Part shown: positions 1 to 5,450 of the stretch, piece after piece
How positions within the stretch are numbered: position 1 is the stretch's first letter
How the letters are laid out: each line of letters begins with the position of its first letter
Assembly: GCA_005884465.1 (NCBI GenBank)
Contig: VAZH01000392.1
Location: forward strand, 1 to 8,781
Source of the DNA: Alphaproteobacteria bacterium
Lineage (GTDB): Bacteria; Pseudomonadota; Alphaproteobacteria; Rhizobiales; Xanthobacteraceae
Direction of reading: 5' to 3'
Length of the DNA: 8,781 nucleotides
The notes under the pieces: generated by a model
Seen by the model: only the letters and a program-made list of their open reading frames with translations
Database searches by the model: none
What the model was told of the DNA's origin: nothing
Translations under genes and position numbers: made by a program

Positions 1-1
1 C

Positions 2-163
2 GCCGCGGGCGCGTCGGTCGGCCTCGTAGCGTGGCTCTACGAGGAGGGCGGTTTTGTCACCATGCTGCATGCGTTTTCCGGACTGTGCCTGCTGGTGATC
101 GCGGCGGCGATCATCCTGCCGGCGGAAATCAAGTTGCCTGCCAAGGGATGTTCGCCTCAGTAA
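2..163 (+). CDS. Membrane transporter, C-terminal fragment (probably MFS)
   Basis: The reading frame is open from the left edge of the window and ends at TAA 161-163, so only the last 53 residues are present and the start lies outside. The fragment begins with a Gly/Ala-rich stretch (AAGASVGLVAWLY), a short loop containing EEGG, then a hydrophobic helix running from about MLHAFSGLCLLVIAAAIILP, and ends in a polar tail containing AEIKLPAK. Two hydrophobic segments, a tight loop and a short cytoplasmic tail are what the last two helices of a 12-helix major facilitator transporter look like, so the protein is probably an inner-membrane secondary transporter. The substrate cannot be told from this piece. 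Another polytopic membrane protein cannot be excluded. The gene converges on phaZ, with a palindromic repeat between them. Confidence 0.7.
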   Translation, partial: AAGASVGLVAWLYEEGGFVTMLHAFSGLCLLVIAAAIILPAEIKLPAKGCSPQ

Positions 164-170
164 GCCTTGC

Positions 171-280
171 CGTCACAGCGAGCCAACGGGTCGCGCGAAC
201 GCGCGCCCGATGACAGGCTCCGCGAGGCAATCCAAAGGGCCAGCTGGATTGCTTCGTCGCTTGCGCTCCTCGCAATGACG
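171..280. repeat. Palindromic intergenic repeat, element 1 (long-left-arm form)
   Basis: The element begins CGTCA (171-175) and ends TGACG (276-280). The right arm (245-280) contains TGGATTGCTTCGTCGCTTGC and CTCGCAATGACG. The left arm pairs with it at both ends (CGTCA..GCGAG and GCAATCCA) but carries an extra segment of about 40 bases. That segment holds its own strong hairpin at 188-208 (GGG-T-CGCGCG, loop AA, CGCGCG-CCC). This resembles the repeat scattered through Bradyrhizobium-type genomes. It lies between the convergent 3' ends of the transporter gene and phaZ, so it could stop or stabilise transcripts from both sides. There is no T-run, so a standard Rho-independent terminator is not shown. 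Confidence 0.8.
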
Positions 281-305
281 GGGAGGCGGAATGAACTACG
301 TCAGC

Positions 306-1486
306 TCACGAATTGACGTGCACGAAATCCCGCAGCAACGGATAGATTTCATTGTTCCAGCGCTTGCCGCTGAACACGCCGTAATGGCCGACGCCGGCCT
401 GCATGTGGTGCACCTTGCGATAGGCGCGCACGCCGGTGCAGAGATCCTGCGCGGCCAGCGTCTGGCCGATCGAGCAGATGTCGTCCTTCTCGCCCTCGAC
501 GGTCATCAGGCCGATCCGCTTGATCGAGGCCGGGTTCACCGGCCGGCCGTGATAGGTCAGCTTTCCCTGCGGCAGCAGGTGTTCCTGAAACACGTCGCGG
601 ACGGTCTCGATATAAAATTCCGCCGGCAGGTCCATGACCGCGAAATATTCGTCATAGAAGGTCTTGATGATTTCGGCCTTTTCCTTCTCTCCCTTTGCGA
701 GATGGTTGGCGAGCTCGATGTGCTGCTTGATGTGGCGCTCGAGATTCATCGACACGAAGGCGGTGAGCTGCACGAAGCCGGGATAGACCGGGCGGTACGC
801 GCCCTTGCATTGCAACGGCACGTAATTGATCAGGTTCTCCTCGAACCACTTCAGCGGCTTGCTCTTGGCGAACTGGTTGACCTTGGTCGGCTGGATCCGG
901 GTGTCGATCGGTCCCGCCATCAAGGTCAGGGTTGCCGGGCGTGCCGGGTGATTGTCCTCACACATGATCGCGGCGGCCGCGAGCGCGGACACCGACGGCT
1001 GGCAGATCGCCACCATGTGCGCGCGCGGACCCATCTGGTCGAGAAAGGTGATGAGATGCTCGGTATATTCGTCGAGCCCGAATTTGCCGTGATCGAGCGG
1101 AATGTCGCGGGGATTGTGCCAGTCGGTGATGTAGACGTCGTGATCCTGCAGAAGGGTTTGCACGGTGCCGCGCAGCAGCGTCGCGAAATGGCCGGACATC
1201 GGCGCCACCAGCAACAGGCGCGGCTGCTCCGGCGAATTTTCCTTCTTGAAATGCAGCAGCGAACCGAATGGCGTACCAGCACCTTGTCGATGCCGTAAGC
1301 CGGGCGGGTATAGGTCAGCGACGTGCGCGAGATCAGCTCCAGTGCAGCGGCGAGCCGTCCAAACAGCCGGTCGGAGACGCCTTGCGGAACGAGGTTGAGA
1401 TATTTCAGCGCAGATGCCGCCCCGGACCGCCATGGAGCTGTCAGGTCCATGTGGTTCTGGTAGGCCTGATAGAGCATCGACATCAT
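306..1486 (-). pseudogene. phaZ: Intracellular polyhydroxyalkanoate depolymerase, frameshifted
   Basis: Intracellular PHA depolymerases are alpha/beta-hydrolases that release hydroxybutyrate from cytoplasmic storage granules. The 5' part (1486 down to about 1274, 71 codons) reads MMSMLYQAYQNHMDL through AYGIDKVLV. The 3' part, in another frame, resumes with TPFGSLLHFKKEN and runs to the stop at 306. The catalytic Cys lies in AICQPSV (Cys codon 1002-1004). The expected Asp (VEGEKDD) and His (AGVGHYGVF) regions are also present. Joined at the break, the product is about 393 residues. From memory, relatives have roughly 14 more residues between GIDKV and TPFG, so a small deletion of a length not divisible by three fits best. 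No other stop or shift is visible, so the break is recent or an assembly error. The longer open frame running upstream to 1700 in the 3' frame is an artefact that joins unrelated sequence to the catalytic domain. No strong Shine-Dalgarno sequence precedes 1486. Confidence 0.85.
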
Positions 1487-1514
1487 CCGAAACCGCCCCG
1501 CCCCGTATTGCCAT

Positions 1515-1541
1515 GCAATATCGAAGCCAAAGCGGAGTCAA
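1515..1541 (-). promoter_or_regulatory. Possible housekeeping promoter of phaZ
   Basis: Read on the minus strand, TTGACT (1536-1541) is followed 15 bases later by TATTGC (1515-1520). A start site about 7 bases further on would leave a leader of some 22 bases before the phaZ ATG at 1486. The spacing is short and the -10 match is poor, so this is only a candidate. Confidence 0.22.
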
Positions 1542-1554
1542 ATGGCCTTGCAAA

Positions 1555-1571
1555 TTGGCACGTCGCTTGCT
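1555..1571 (+). promoter_or_regulatory. Sigma-54 (RpoN) -24/-12 promoter
   Basis: The bases read T-TGGCACG-TCGC-TTGCT. The consensus is YTGGCACGRNNNTTGCW, and only the R position differs. The invariant GG of the -24 box and GC of the -12 box are ten bases apart, as required. It points towards the GST gene, with a predicted transcript start near 1582 and a leader of about 100 bases. RpoN promoters need an activator protein such as NtrC, NifA or DctD. I found no clear NtrC- or NifA-type upstream site in the 150 bases before it. Confidence 0.65.
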
Positions 1572-1684
1572 GCAGTGGATGCATGAGGCACAAGCAATGG
1601 GCACTTTGCGGCGGGACGTTTTGGCGCGAAGCTGAGCCCGTTCGGCTCCAGTGGGCGCCCAGCAGGCGTTAAGGGAAAAGCCAA

Positions 1685-2338
1685 ATGGCCAAAGCGACAC
1701 TCACCATCAGCAGCAAGAACTATTCGTCGTGGTCGCTGCGCGGCTGGCTCTTGACCAGGTTTTCCGGGCTGGAGTTCGACGAAATCATTACCGCGCCGGA
1801 CGATGCGTCCGCGCGGGCGGAAATCCTGCTGCTGTCATCCTCGATCCTGGTGCCGTGTCTGCGCCACGAGGGCGCTACCGTATGGGATACGCTGGCGATT
1901 GCGGAATATCTCAACGAAATCATGCCGGACGCCGGCCTGCTGCCGGCGGATCGCATTTCGCGGGCGCATTGCCGGTCGATTTGCGGCGAAATCCACTCGG
2001 GATTCACCACGCTGCGCGCCTCGCTGCCGGTCAATCTGAAAGGTCATTTTCCCGGCTTCAAGATCTGGTCGCGCGCGCAAGCCGATATCGATCGGGTCTG
2101 CACGATCTGGCGCGAATGCCTGGCCAAATCGGGCGGCCCGTTCCTGTTCGGCGAACGCACCACGGCGGACGCCATGTATGCGCCGGTCGTGACCCGATTC
2201 CTGACCTATGACGTGAAGCTGGAGCCGAGATTATCGGCTTACGCCAGTATGATCATGGCGATGCCCGAGATGCAGGAATGGATCGAGGCCGCCAAAGCCG
2301 AGCCTGCCGACATCGAAGAGCTGGAGGTTGAATATTAG
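1685..2338 (+). CDS. Glutathione S-transferase family protein
   Basis: The 217-residue length is normal for a cytosolic GST. These enzymes conjugate glutathione to electrophiles or use it for reduction or isomerisation, and the substrate here is not predictable. The N-terminal thioredoxin-like domain (about residues 1-85) has SSKNYSSWSLRGW, where the SSWS serines sit at the usual catalytic position. It also has VPCL (56-59), the cis-Pro loop, and WDTLAIAEYL (67-76), the region that holds the gamma-glutamyl group of glutathione. The C-terminal helical domain includes FLFGERTTADAMYAPVVTRF (153-172), the conserved N-capping box region of this subfamily. AAGGGA (1671-1676) lies 8 bases before the ATG and supports this start. 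The gene is divergent from phaZ, with a sigma-54 promoter about 115 bases upstream. A hairpin overlaps its stop codon. Confidence 0.88.
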   Translation: MAKATLTISSKNYSSWSLRGWLLTRFSGLEFDEIITAPDDASARAEILLLSSSILVPCLRHEGATVWDTLAIAEYLNEIMPDAGLLPADRISRAHCRSICGEIHSGFTTLRASLPVNLKGHFPGFKIWSRAQADIDRVCTIWRECLAKSGGPFLFGERTTADAMYAPVVTRFLTYDVKLEPRLSAYASMIMAMPEMQEWIEAAKAEPADIEELEVEY

Positions 2339-2365
2339 GCAACGCGCGCGTCCCGTTGCCTGTTT
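2338..2365 (+). terminator. Hairpin at the end of the GST gene, possible terminator
   Basis: GGCAACG (2338-2344) pairs exactly with CGTTGCC (2354-2360) across a 9-base loop and is followed by TGTTTG. The stem starts at the last base of the GST stop codon. The T-tract is short and interrupted, so it is a weak intrinsic terminator at best. Confidence 0.45.
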
Positions 2366-2659
2366 GAAGGGCTCAAGCATCGGGCAAGCTTTGCTTAACA
2401 TCGTGCCATCCGGGGCGCTTGCATGGTCGGCGCCGCCGGACCGACGATGACGCGAACAAAATCGCGTAACTCGGATTTCGGCATCGCTCCAGCAGCTTCG
2501 GCGCGTTCGCCGCAGTGGCCGGCGAAATCGCCGCGGCGCAGCGCGGCTGGCGCGATTTTCGCATGGCACCATGAAGCTGTGAACGCGAAATCCCGCGCTG
2601 CCAAAAAATTGGACGCTCGAGTGATTGCCGCGATCGCATCAACGAGAACGGTGGAGGCC
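2366..2659. other. Gap without a recognisable gene, leader of the cupin gene
   Basis: The plus frame of the cupin gene is open back to an ATG at 2423, but the extra 79 residues are Ala/Arg/Ser/Pro-rich, look like no known domain and precede the clear ribosome-binding site at 2653. I therefore treat this stretch as non-coding. An imperfect inverted pair (GCGCGATTTTCGC near 2550 and GCGAAATCCCGCGC near 2585) could fold over about 50 bases. No convincing promoter was seen. Confidence 0.45.
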
Positions 2660-3097
2660 ATGATGAATCGGCACGCGGTCGTCGGCAAATTTTCCCACGT
2701 CAAACCCGGCGATACCGAATTCACGGAAGGAGGTTTGCGGGACTTCTTCCTGTATCGCGATCTCGGCATCGCGGACGCGACCGGCGGCCAGGTGATCTGC
2801 CATATGGTCAAGGCCAATCCTGAGATGCCGCCGGAGGACGGCACCGGCTGGCACCGCCACGAATGCGATTTTCAGATCGTCATCATGACCAAGGGCTGGG
2901 CGAGGTTCATGTATGAAGACAAGGCGACCCTGGTGCAGGCCGGCGATGTCGTGCATCAGCGGCCGGGGATCGTGCACTATCTCTTCGATTACTCACCGGA
3001 CATGGAGTATCTCGAAATCGTCAGCCCGGCTGATTTCAAGACCATCGACATGCCGCCCGCTACCGACAAGGTGCCGCCGGTGACGCCCTGGAAATAG
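2660..3097 (+). CDS. Small single-domain cupin protein
   Basis: This is a protein of 145 residues with one cupin beta-barrel. Cupin motif 1 is GTGWHRHECDFQIVIMTKGW (61-80), with metal-ligand candidates His65, His67 and possibly Glu68 or Gln72. Motif 2 is GDVVHQRPGIVH (95-106), with His106 as the last ligand. A bound divalent metal is therefore likely. The family includes dioxygenases, isomerases and plain binding proteins, so the reaction is unknown. No signal peptide is seen, so it is probably cytoplasmic. GGTGGAGG (2650-2657) lies 2 bases before the first ATG and 5 before a second ATG at 2663. The second start, one residue shorter, has the better spacing. The gene is co-directional with the GST gene but about 320 bases away, with a hairpin between, so it is probably transcribed separately. 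Confidence 0.8.
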   Translation: MMNRHAVVGKFSHVKPGDTEFTEGGLRDFFLYRDLGIADATGGQVICHMVKANPEMPPEDGTGWHRHECDFQIVIMTKGWARFMYEDKATLVQAGDVVHQRPGIVHYLFDYSPDMEYLEIVSPADFKTIDMPPATDKVPPVTPWK

Positions 3098-3104
3098 CGC
3101 TCGA

Positions 3105-3220
3105 GCATGATGCGGACCCGGAGGGCCGTGTTGGCGCAAAGTGGCAACCGGTTTTCCGAAAGCTCAAGGAAGATGAGATCACGATCCCGATTCAATCGAT
3201 GCGGATCATGATCTCATCTC
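3105..3220. repeat. Dispersed Rhizobiales-type intergenic repeat with long hairpin
   Basis: The stretch contains GAGCATGATGCGGACCC, GGCGCAAAGTGGCAACCGG and TTTTCCG, wording typical of a repeat common between genes in Bradyrhizobium and other Rhizobiales. Its right end folds: 3172-3187 (GATGAGATCACGATCC) pairs with 3203-3218 (GGATCATGATCTCATC), 15 of 16 positions matching, over a 15-base loop. It begins 7 bases after the cupin stop and may shape the 3' end of that transcript. There is no T-run. Confidence 0.65.
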
Positions 3221-3388
3221 GCCACCGGAAGAATTAACGTTTGTCGTTGGCCGTTTAATGCGGTCGGCTTCCCGGATGCTGGATGTGGTGCGTCGCATGA
3301 CATTGCGGCCGATATCTAGCCGTGAACGCAGCAGTACTGGTCTCGGCCGCTGATTCGGGCGCGGTTCGTTCTGCCGGCGTTCCAAATC
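3221..3388. other. Gap without a visible gene
   Basis: I see no open frame with coding character, no clear promoter and no repeat here. It separates the dispersed repeat from the 3' end of the small minus-strand gene. A plus-strand open frame beginning at 3322 is antisense to that gene and looks like a shadow. Confidence 0.4.
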
Positions 3389-3667
3389 TTAAGATCCCGT
3401 CGATTCTCCGTTGCATTTTGACACAGCGTGCGGCTGACGTGAGCCTGAAGCATGCCTTGAATCAGGGCGATGCAGGCGCCAGCCCACCACCGTCGCTTCA
3501 ACGGTGCTGCCGGATTCATGATTGCGCCATTCGCCGTCGATGTAGCGGCACGCGAACGGCAGTAGATAGGTTCCGCTTTGATCCTCGCATAACACTTGCA
3601 CCAGCAGGTCCGGCGGCGGTTCTCCTTCGCCGTTGAATTCAGCCAGACGTCGTTCGCGCGTTGCCAT
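3389..3667 (-). CDS. Small conserved-looking hypothetical protein (92 aa)
   Basis: The product begins MATRERRLAEFNGEGEPPPD and continues LLVQVLCEDQSGTYLLPF, then RYIDGEWRNHESGS and ATVVGWR. This alternation of short strands ending in a Trp-containing VVGWR resembles small DUF551-like proteins, but that is only an impression and the function is unknown. GGAG lies 9 bases before the ATG on the minus strand. The first 66 or so codons favour G/C in the third position as the neighbouring genes do. The tail from about HRPDSRHASG onward is lower in quality and may be read-through past a lost stop. No signal peptide or membrane segment is seen. It is divergent from the coiled-coil gene at 3858 with about 190 bases between the two starts. 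Confidence 0.6.
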   Translation of the reverse strand: MATRERRLAEFNGEGEPPPDLLVQVLCEDQSGTYLLPFACRYIDGEWRNHESGSTVEATVVGWRLHRPDSRHASGSRQPHAVSKCNGESTGS

Positions 3668-3756
3668 TCCTTAATTCTCCGTAACACAGGCTGGTAAGCG
3701 CCTCGGCCGCTTCCGCGCCCTTTCTGCCCCTTGCTTTAACTTGGGTGCCTACCGCA

Positions 3757-3781
3757 AAACCTCAACGCGCGAATGAGGTTT
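3757..3781. promoter_or_regulatory. Inverted repeat in the divergent control region
   Basis: AAACCTC (3757-3763) and GAGGTTT (3775-3781) are exact inverted copies with an 11-base centre (AACGCGCGAAT). The repeat lies between the divergent starts at 3667 (-) and 3858 (+), a normal place for an operator. A tight second inverted repeat, GCGGAG-G-CTCCGC, follows at 3805-3817. Neither matches a binding site I can name. Confidence 0.35.
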
Positions 3782-3857
3782 CAGTGTGGTATCTTTCACG
3801 TCCTGCGGAGGCTCCGCGCAATTTGGCGTGATGAGCGACACTCAAACGAGGATTTCC

Positions 3858-4232
3858 ATGATCGGCCGGCTCGCTCTCGTCGTCTCGGCTGCCTTGGCGG
3901 CCCCGCTGCTGACATCCGCTGATGCGCCAGCGCAGGACGTTCCCGGCATCGAGATCTGCACCGTCGAAAAGACCATGGAGCGGCGGACCAGTTGCCTGCA
4001 GAGCAATGTCGATTTCCTGCAAAAGACAATTACAAAACTCAGCGCCGACCATCAACAGAAGCTCGATGCCGCGAACCGGCAGATCGAGAACTTGAAAAGC
4101 ACCACTGCTTCCTTGCAGAAGATCGTGGACGAGTTGCAGGCGGCGCAGAAGAAAGCCGCCGAGGACCAGAAGAAGGCCGCCGCACCGCCGGCGAAGGATA
4201 GTGCCCCGGCGGCCAAGGACGCACCGAAGTGA
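3858..4232 (+). CDS. Exported coiled-coil protein with Lys/Ala/Pro-rich tail
   Basis: This is a 124-residue protein of unknown function. It starts MIGRLALVVSAALAAPLL, a typical signal peptide with a likely cleavage site near SADAPAQ, so the mature protein should be periplasmic. The mature part has two cysteines (EICTVEK and TSCLQSN) that could form a disulfide. Residues about 45-105 form a heptad-like helix rich in Gln, Lys, Leu and Asp (KTITKLSADHQQKLDAANRQ onward), and the end is a KKAAAPPAKDSAPAAKDAPK tail. CGAGGA (3847-3852) lies 5 bases before this ATG, which favours it over in-frame ATGs at 3786 and 3831. Those would also put charged residues ahead of the signal peptide. A structural or envelope-associated role is possible but not shown. 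A palindromic element begins 18 bases after the stop. Confidence 0.75.
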   Translation: MIGRLALVVSAALAAPLLTSADAPAQDVPGIEICTVEKTMERRTSCLQSNVDFLQKTITKLSADHQQKLDAANRQIENLKSTTASLQKIVDELQAAQKKAAEDQKKAAAPPAKDSAPAAKDAPK

Positions 4233-4249
4233 AATGGTGCTAGCCTCTC

Positions 4250-4340
4250 CGTCATGGCCGGGCTTGTCCCGGCCATCCACGTCTTTGTCGCTGCTAGACT
4301 GTCAAGACCTGGATGCCCGGTACAAGGCCGGGCAATGACG
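4250..4340. repeat. Palindromic intergenic repeat, element 2 (two-hairpin form)
   Basis: It starts CGTCA (4250-4254) and ends TGACG (4336-4340). The left hairpin is GGCCGGG-CTTGT-CCCGGCC (4256-4274) and the right one is GCCCGG-TACAAGG-CCGGGC (4315-4333). The wording (GGCTTGTCCCGGCCATCCAC) is that of a repeat frequent between genes in Bradyrhizobium-type genomes. It lies 18 bases after the coiled-coil gene and may end or protect that transcript. Confidence 0.8.
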
Positions 4341-4472
4341 ATTTTGCAATATGATCGCGCTCTAGCGCCCGGTTCCAGTTCCATGAAAGCGCGCGAGCGA
4401 GAGCAAGGACTGTCAAATGCGGCACGCGGCAAGCGGTCATAATGCGCGGGCTTCGAATGGAGGCTGCGATCC

Positions 4473-5309
4473 ATGAATCCTGCCCAGAAAGCGCTCTGGT
4501 TTATCGAAAGCCATCTCGCGGACGAGCTGACCCTCGACGAGATCGCTGGCGTCGCAGGAATCTCGCGTTTCCACATGGTGCGGGCGTTCGCCGCCGCGAC
4601 GGGGCTGTCGGTCATGCGCTACGTGCGTGCGCGGCGCCTCAGCGAGGCGGCGCGGGCGCTCGCCGGCGGCGCCCCCGACATCCTCACTTTGGCGTTGGAT
4701 GCGGATTACGGCTCTCACGAAGCATTCACCCGCGCGTTCCGCGACCATTTTGGCGTGACGCCCGAAGCGGTCCGCAGCTCAACGTGCCTTGACAAGCTCA
4801 CACTTCAGGAGGCGATCGTCATGGATTCAACCCCTATCGATAATCTTCAGGCGCCGCGTTTTGAGACTGGCAAGCCGCTTCTCGTCGCCGGTCTCGGCGA
4901 GCGGTACAACTGGGAGAGCGGCGGTCCCGCCATTCCCGGCCTGTGGCAGCGCTTCCACCAATCTGTCGCGCATATTCCCGGGCGGATCGGGAAGGTGGCC
5001 TATGGTGTCTGCTGCAACGCTGACGACGCCGGGAATTTCGACTACATCGCCGGCGTCGAAGTATCCGACTTCTCCGACCTCCCCTCCGAATTCAGTCGCG
5101 TTCGCATTCCCGAACAGAGATATGCGGTGTTCACCCACAGCGACCACGTCTCGACCATTCGCCGCACCATCAACACCATCTGGAATCATTGGTTACCGGC
5201 TTCGGGACTGAAAGCGGCCGACGCGCCCAACTTCGAGCGCTACGACGAAAACTTCGATCCGCTCACCGGCAATGGCGGCCTCGAAATATGGATACCGGTG
5301 AGGGAGTAG
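4473..5309 (+). CDS. AraC-family regulator with GyrI-like effector-binding domain
   Basis: The 278-residue protein has its DNA-binding domain first. The first helix-turn-helix is at about residues 21-42 (LDEIAGVAGISRFHMVRAF) and the second at about 69-92 (DILTLALDADYGSHEAF then TRAFRDHFG). TPEAVRSS after it is the usual end of the AraC fold. Residues about 125-278 form a GyrI-like/SOUL-type ligand pocket (GVEVSDFSDLPSEFSRVRIP, YAVFTHSDHVSTI, GGLEIWIPVRE). This order is that of E. coli Rob and of many drug- or solvent-responsive activators, and a small hydrophobic effector is typical. GGAGG (4459-4463) lies 9 bases before the ATG. CATAAT at 4438-4443 could be a -10 box, but no good -35 accompanies it. 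An unusually good ribosome-binding site sits inside the gene before Met117. The target genes are unknown. The next gene, the lactonase, is a natural candidate. Confidence 0.9.
   Translation: MNPAQKALWFIESHLADELTLDEIAGVAGISRFHMVRAFAAATGLSVMRYVRARRLSEAARALAGGAPDILTLALDADYGSHEAFTRAFRDHFGVTPEAVRSSTCLDKLTLQEAIVMDSTPIDNLQAPRFETGKPLLVAGLGERYNWESGGPAIPGLWQRFHQSVAHIPGRIGKVAYGVCCNADDAGNFDYIAGVEVSDFSDLPSEFSRVRIPEQRYAVFTHSDHVSTIRRTINTIWNHWLPASGLKAADAPNFERYDENFDPLTGNGGLEIWIPVRE
4807..4823 (+). promoter_or_regulatory. Internal ribosome-binding site and possible second start
   Basis: A full AGGAGG (4807-4812) is followed after 8 bases by an in-frame ATG (4821-4823, Met117 of the AraC protein). This is a better Shine-Dalgarno match than the one used by the gene itself. 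It stands exactly at the linker between the DNA-binding and GyrI-like domains, so starting here would give a stand-alone effector-binding protein of 162 residues. Confidence 0.4.
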
Positions 5310-5377
5310 CCCGCGACACAGGGACACTTTGCATAGGCGCATGCCGACTGATTGCTTGGCAAGCGATATCGACTTTG

Positions 5378-5397
5378 GCGCAACGAAATTGTTGCGC
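5378..5397. promoter_or_regulatory. Perfect inverted repeat upstream of the lactonase gene, candidate operator
   Basis: GCGCAAC (5378-5384) and GTTGCGC (5391-5397) are exact inverted copies around GAAATT. The repeat ends 53 bases before the lactonase start codon in a 141-base gap. There is no T-run after it, so it reads better as a regulator site than as a terminator for the AraC gene. A smaller repeat, GCTTG-G-CAAGC, lies just upstream at 5354-5364. Confidence 0.45.
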
Positions 5398-5450
5398 GTG
5401 CGGACTGGGCTTGAAATCCGCCGGCGCCCAAGAAAAGCCGGGAGGATTTC

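Noticed and set aside
22..44. Perfect 8-base inverted repeat CCTCGTAG / CTACGAGG with a 7-base loop
   Set aside because: It lies inside transporter coding sequence and encodes ordinary residues (LVAWLYE). It is most likely chance with codon bias.
291..1298. Long plus-strand open frame of 335 codons
   Set aside because: It is antisense to phaZ, whose two halves match a known family residue by residue. The Arg/His/Val-rich product is the usual mirror of a GC-rich gene.
306..1700. Minus-strand open frame of 464 codons read as a single protein
   Set aside because: Its first 140 or so residues are out-of-frame phaZ 5' sequence and intergenic DNA. Only the part from TPFGSLL onward is the real depolymerase.
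2423..2659. N-terminal extension of the cupin protein by 79 residues
   Set aside because: The extension has no domain character, and the GGTGGAGG ribosome-binding site lies just before the later ATG pair at 2660/2663.
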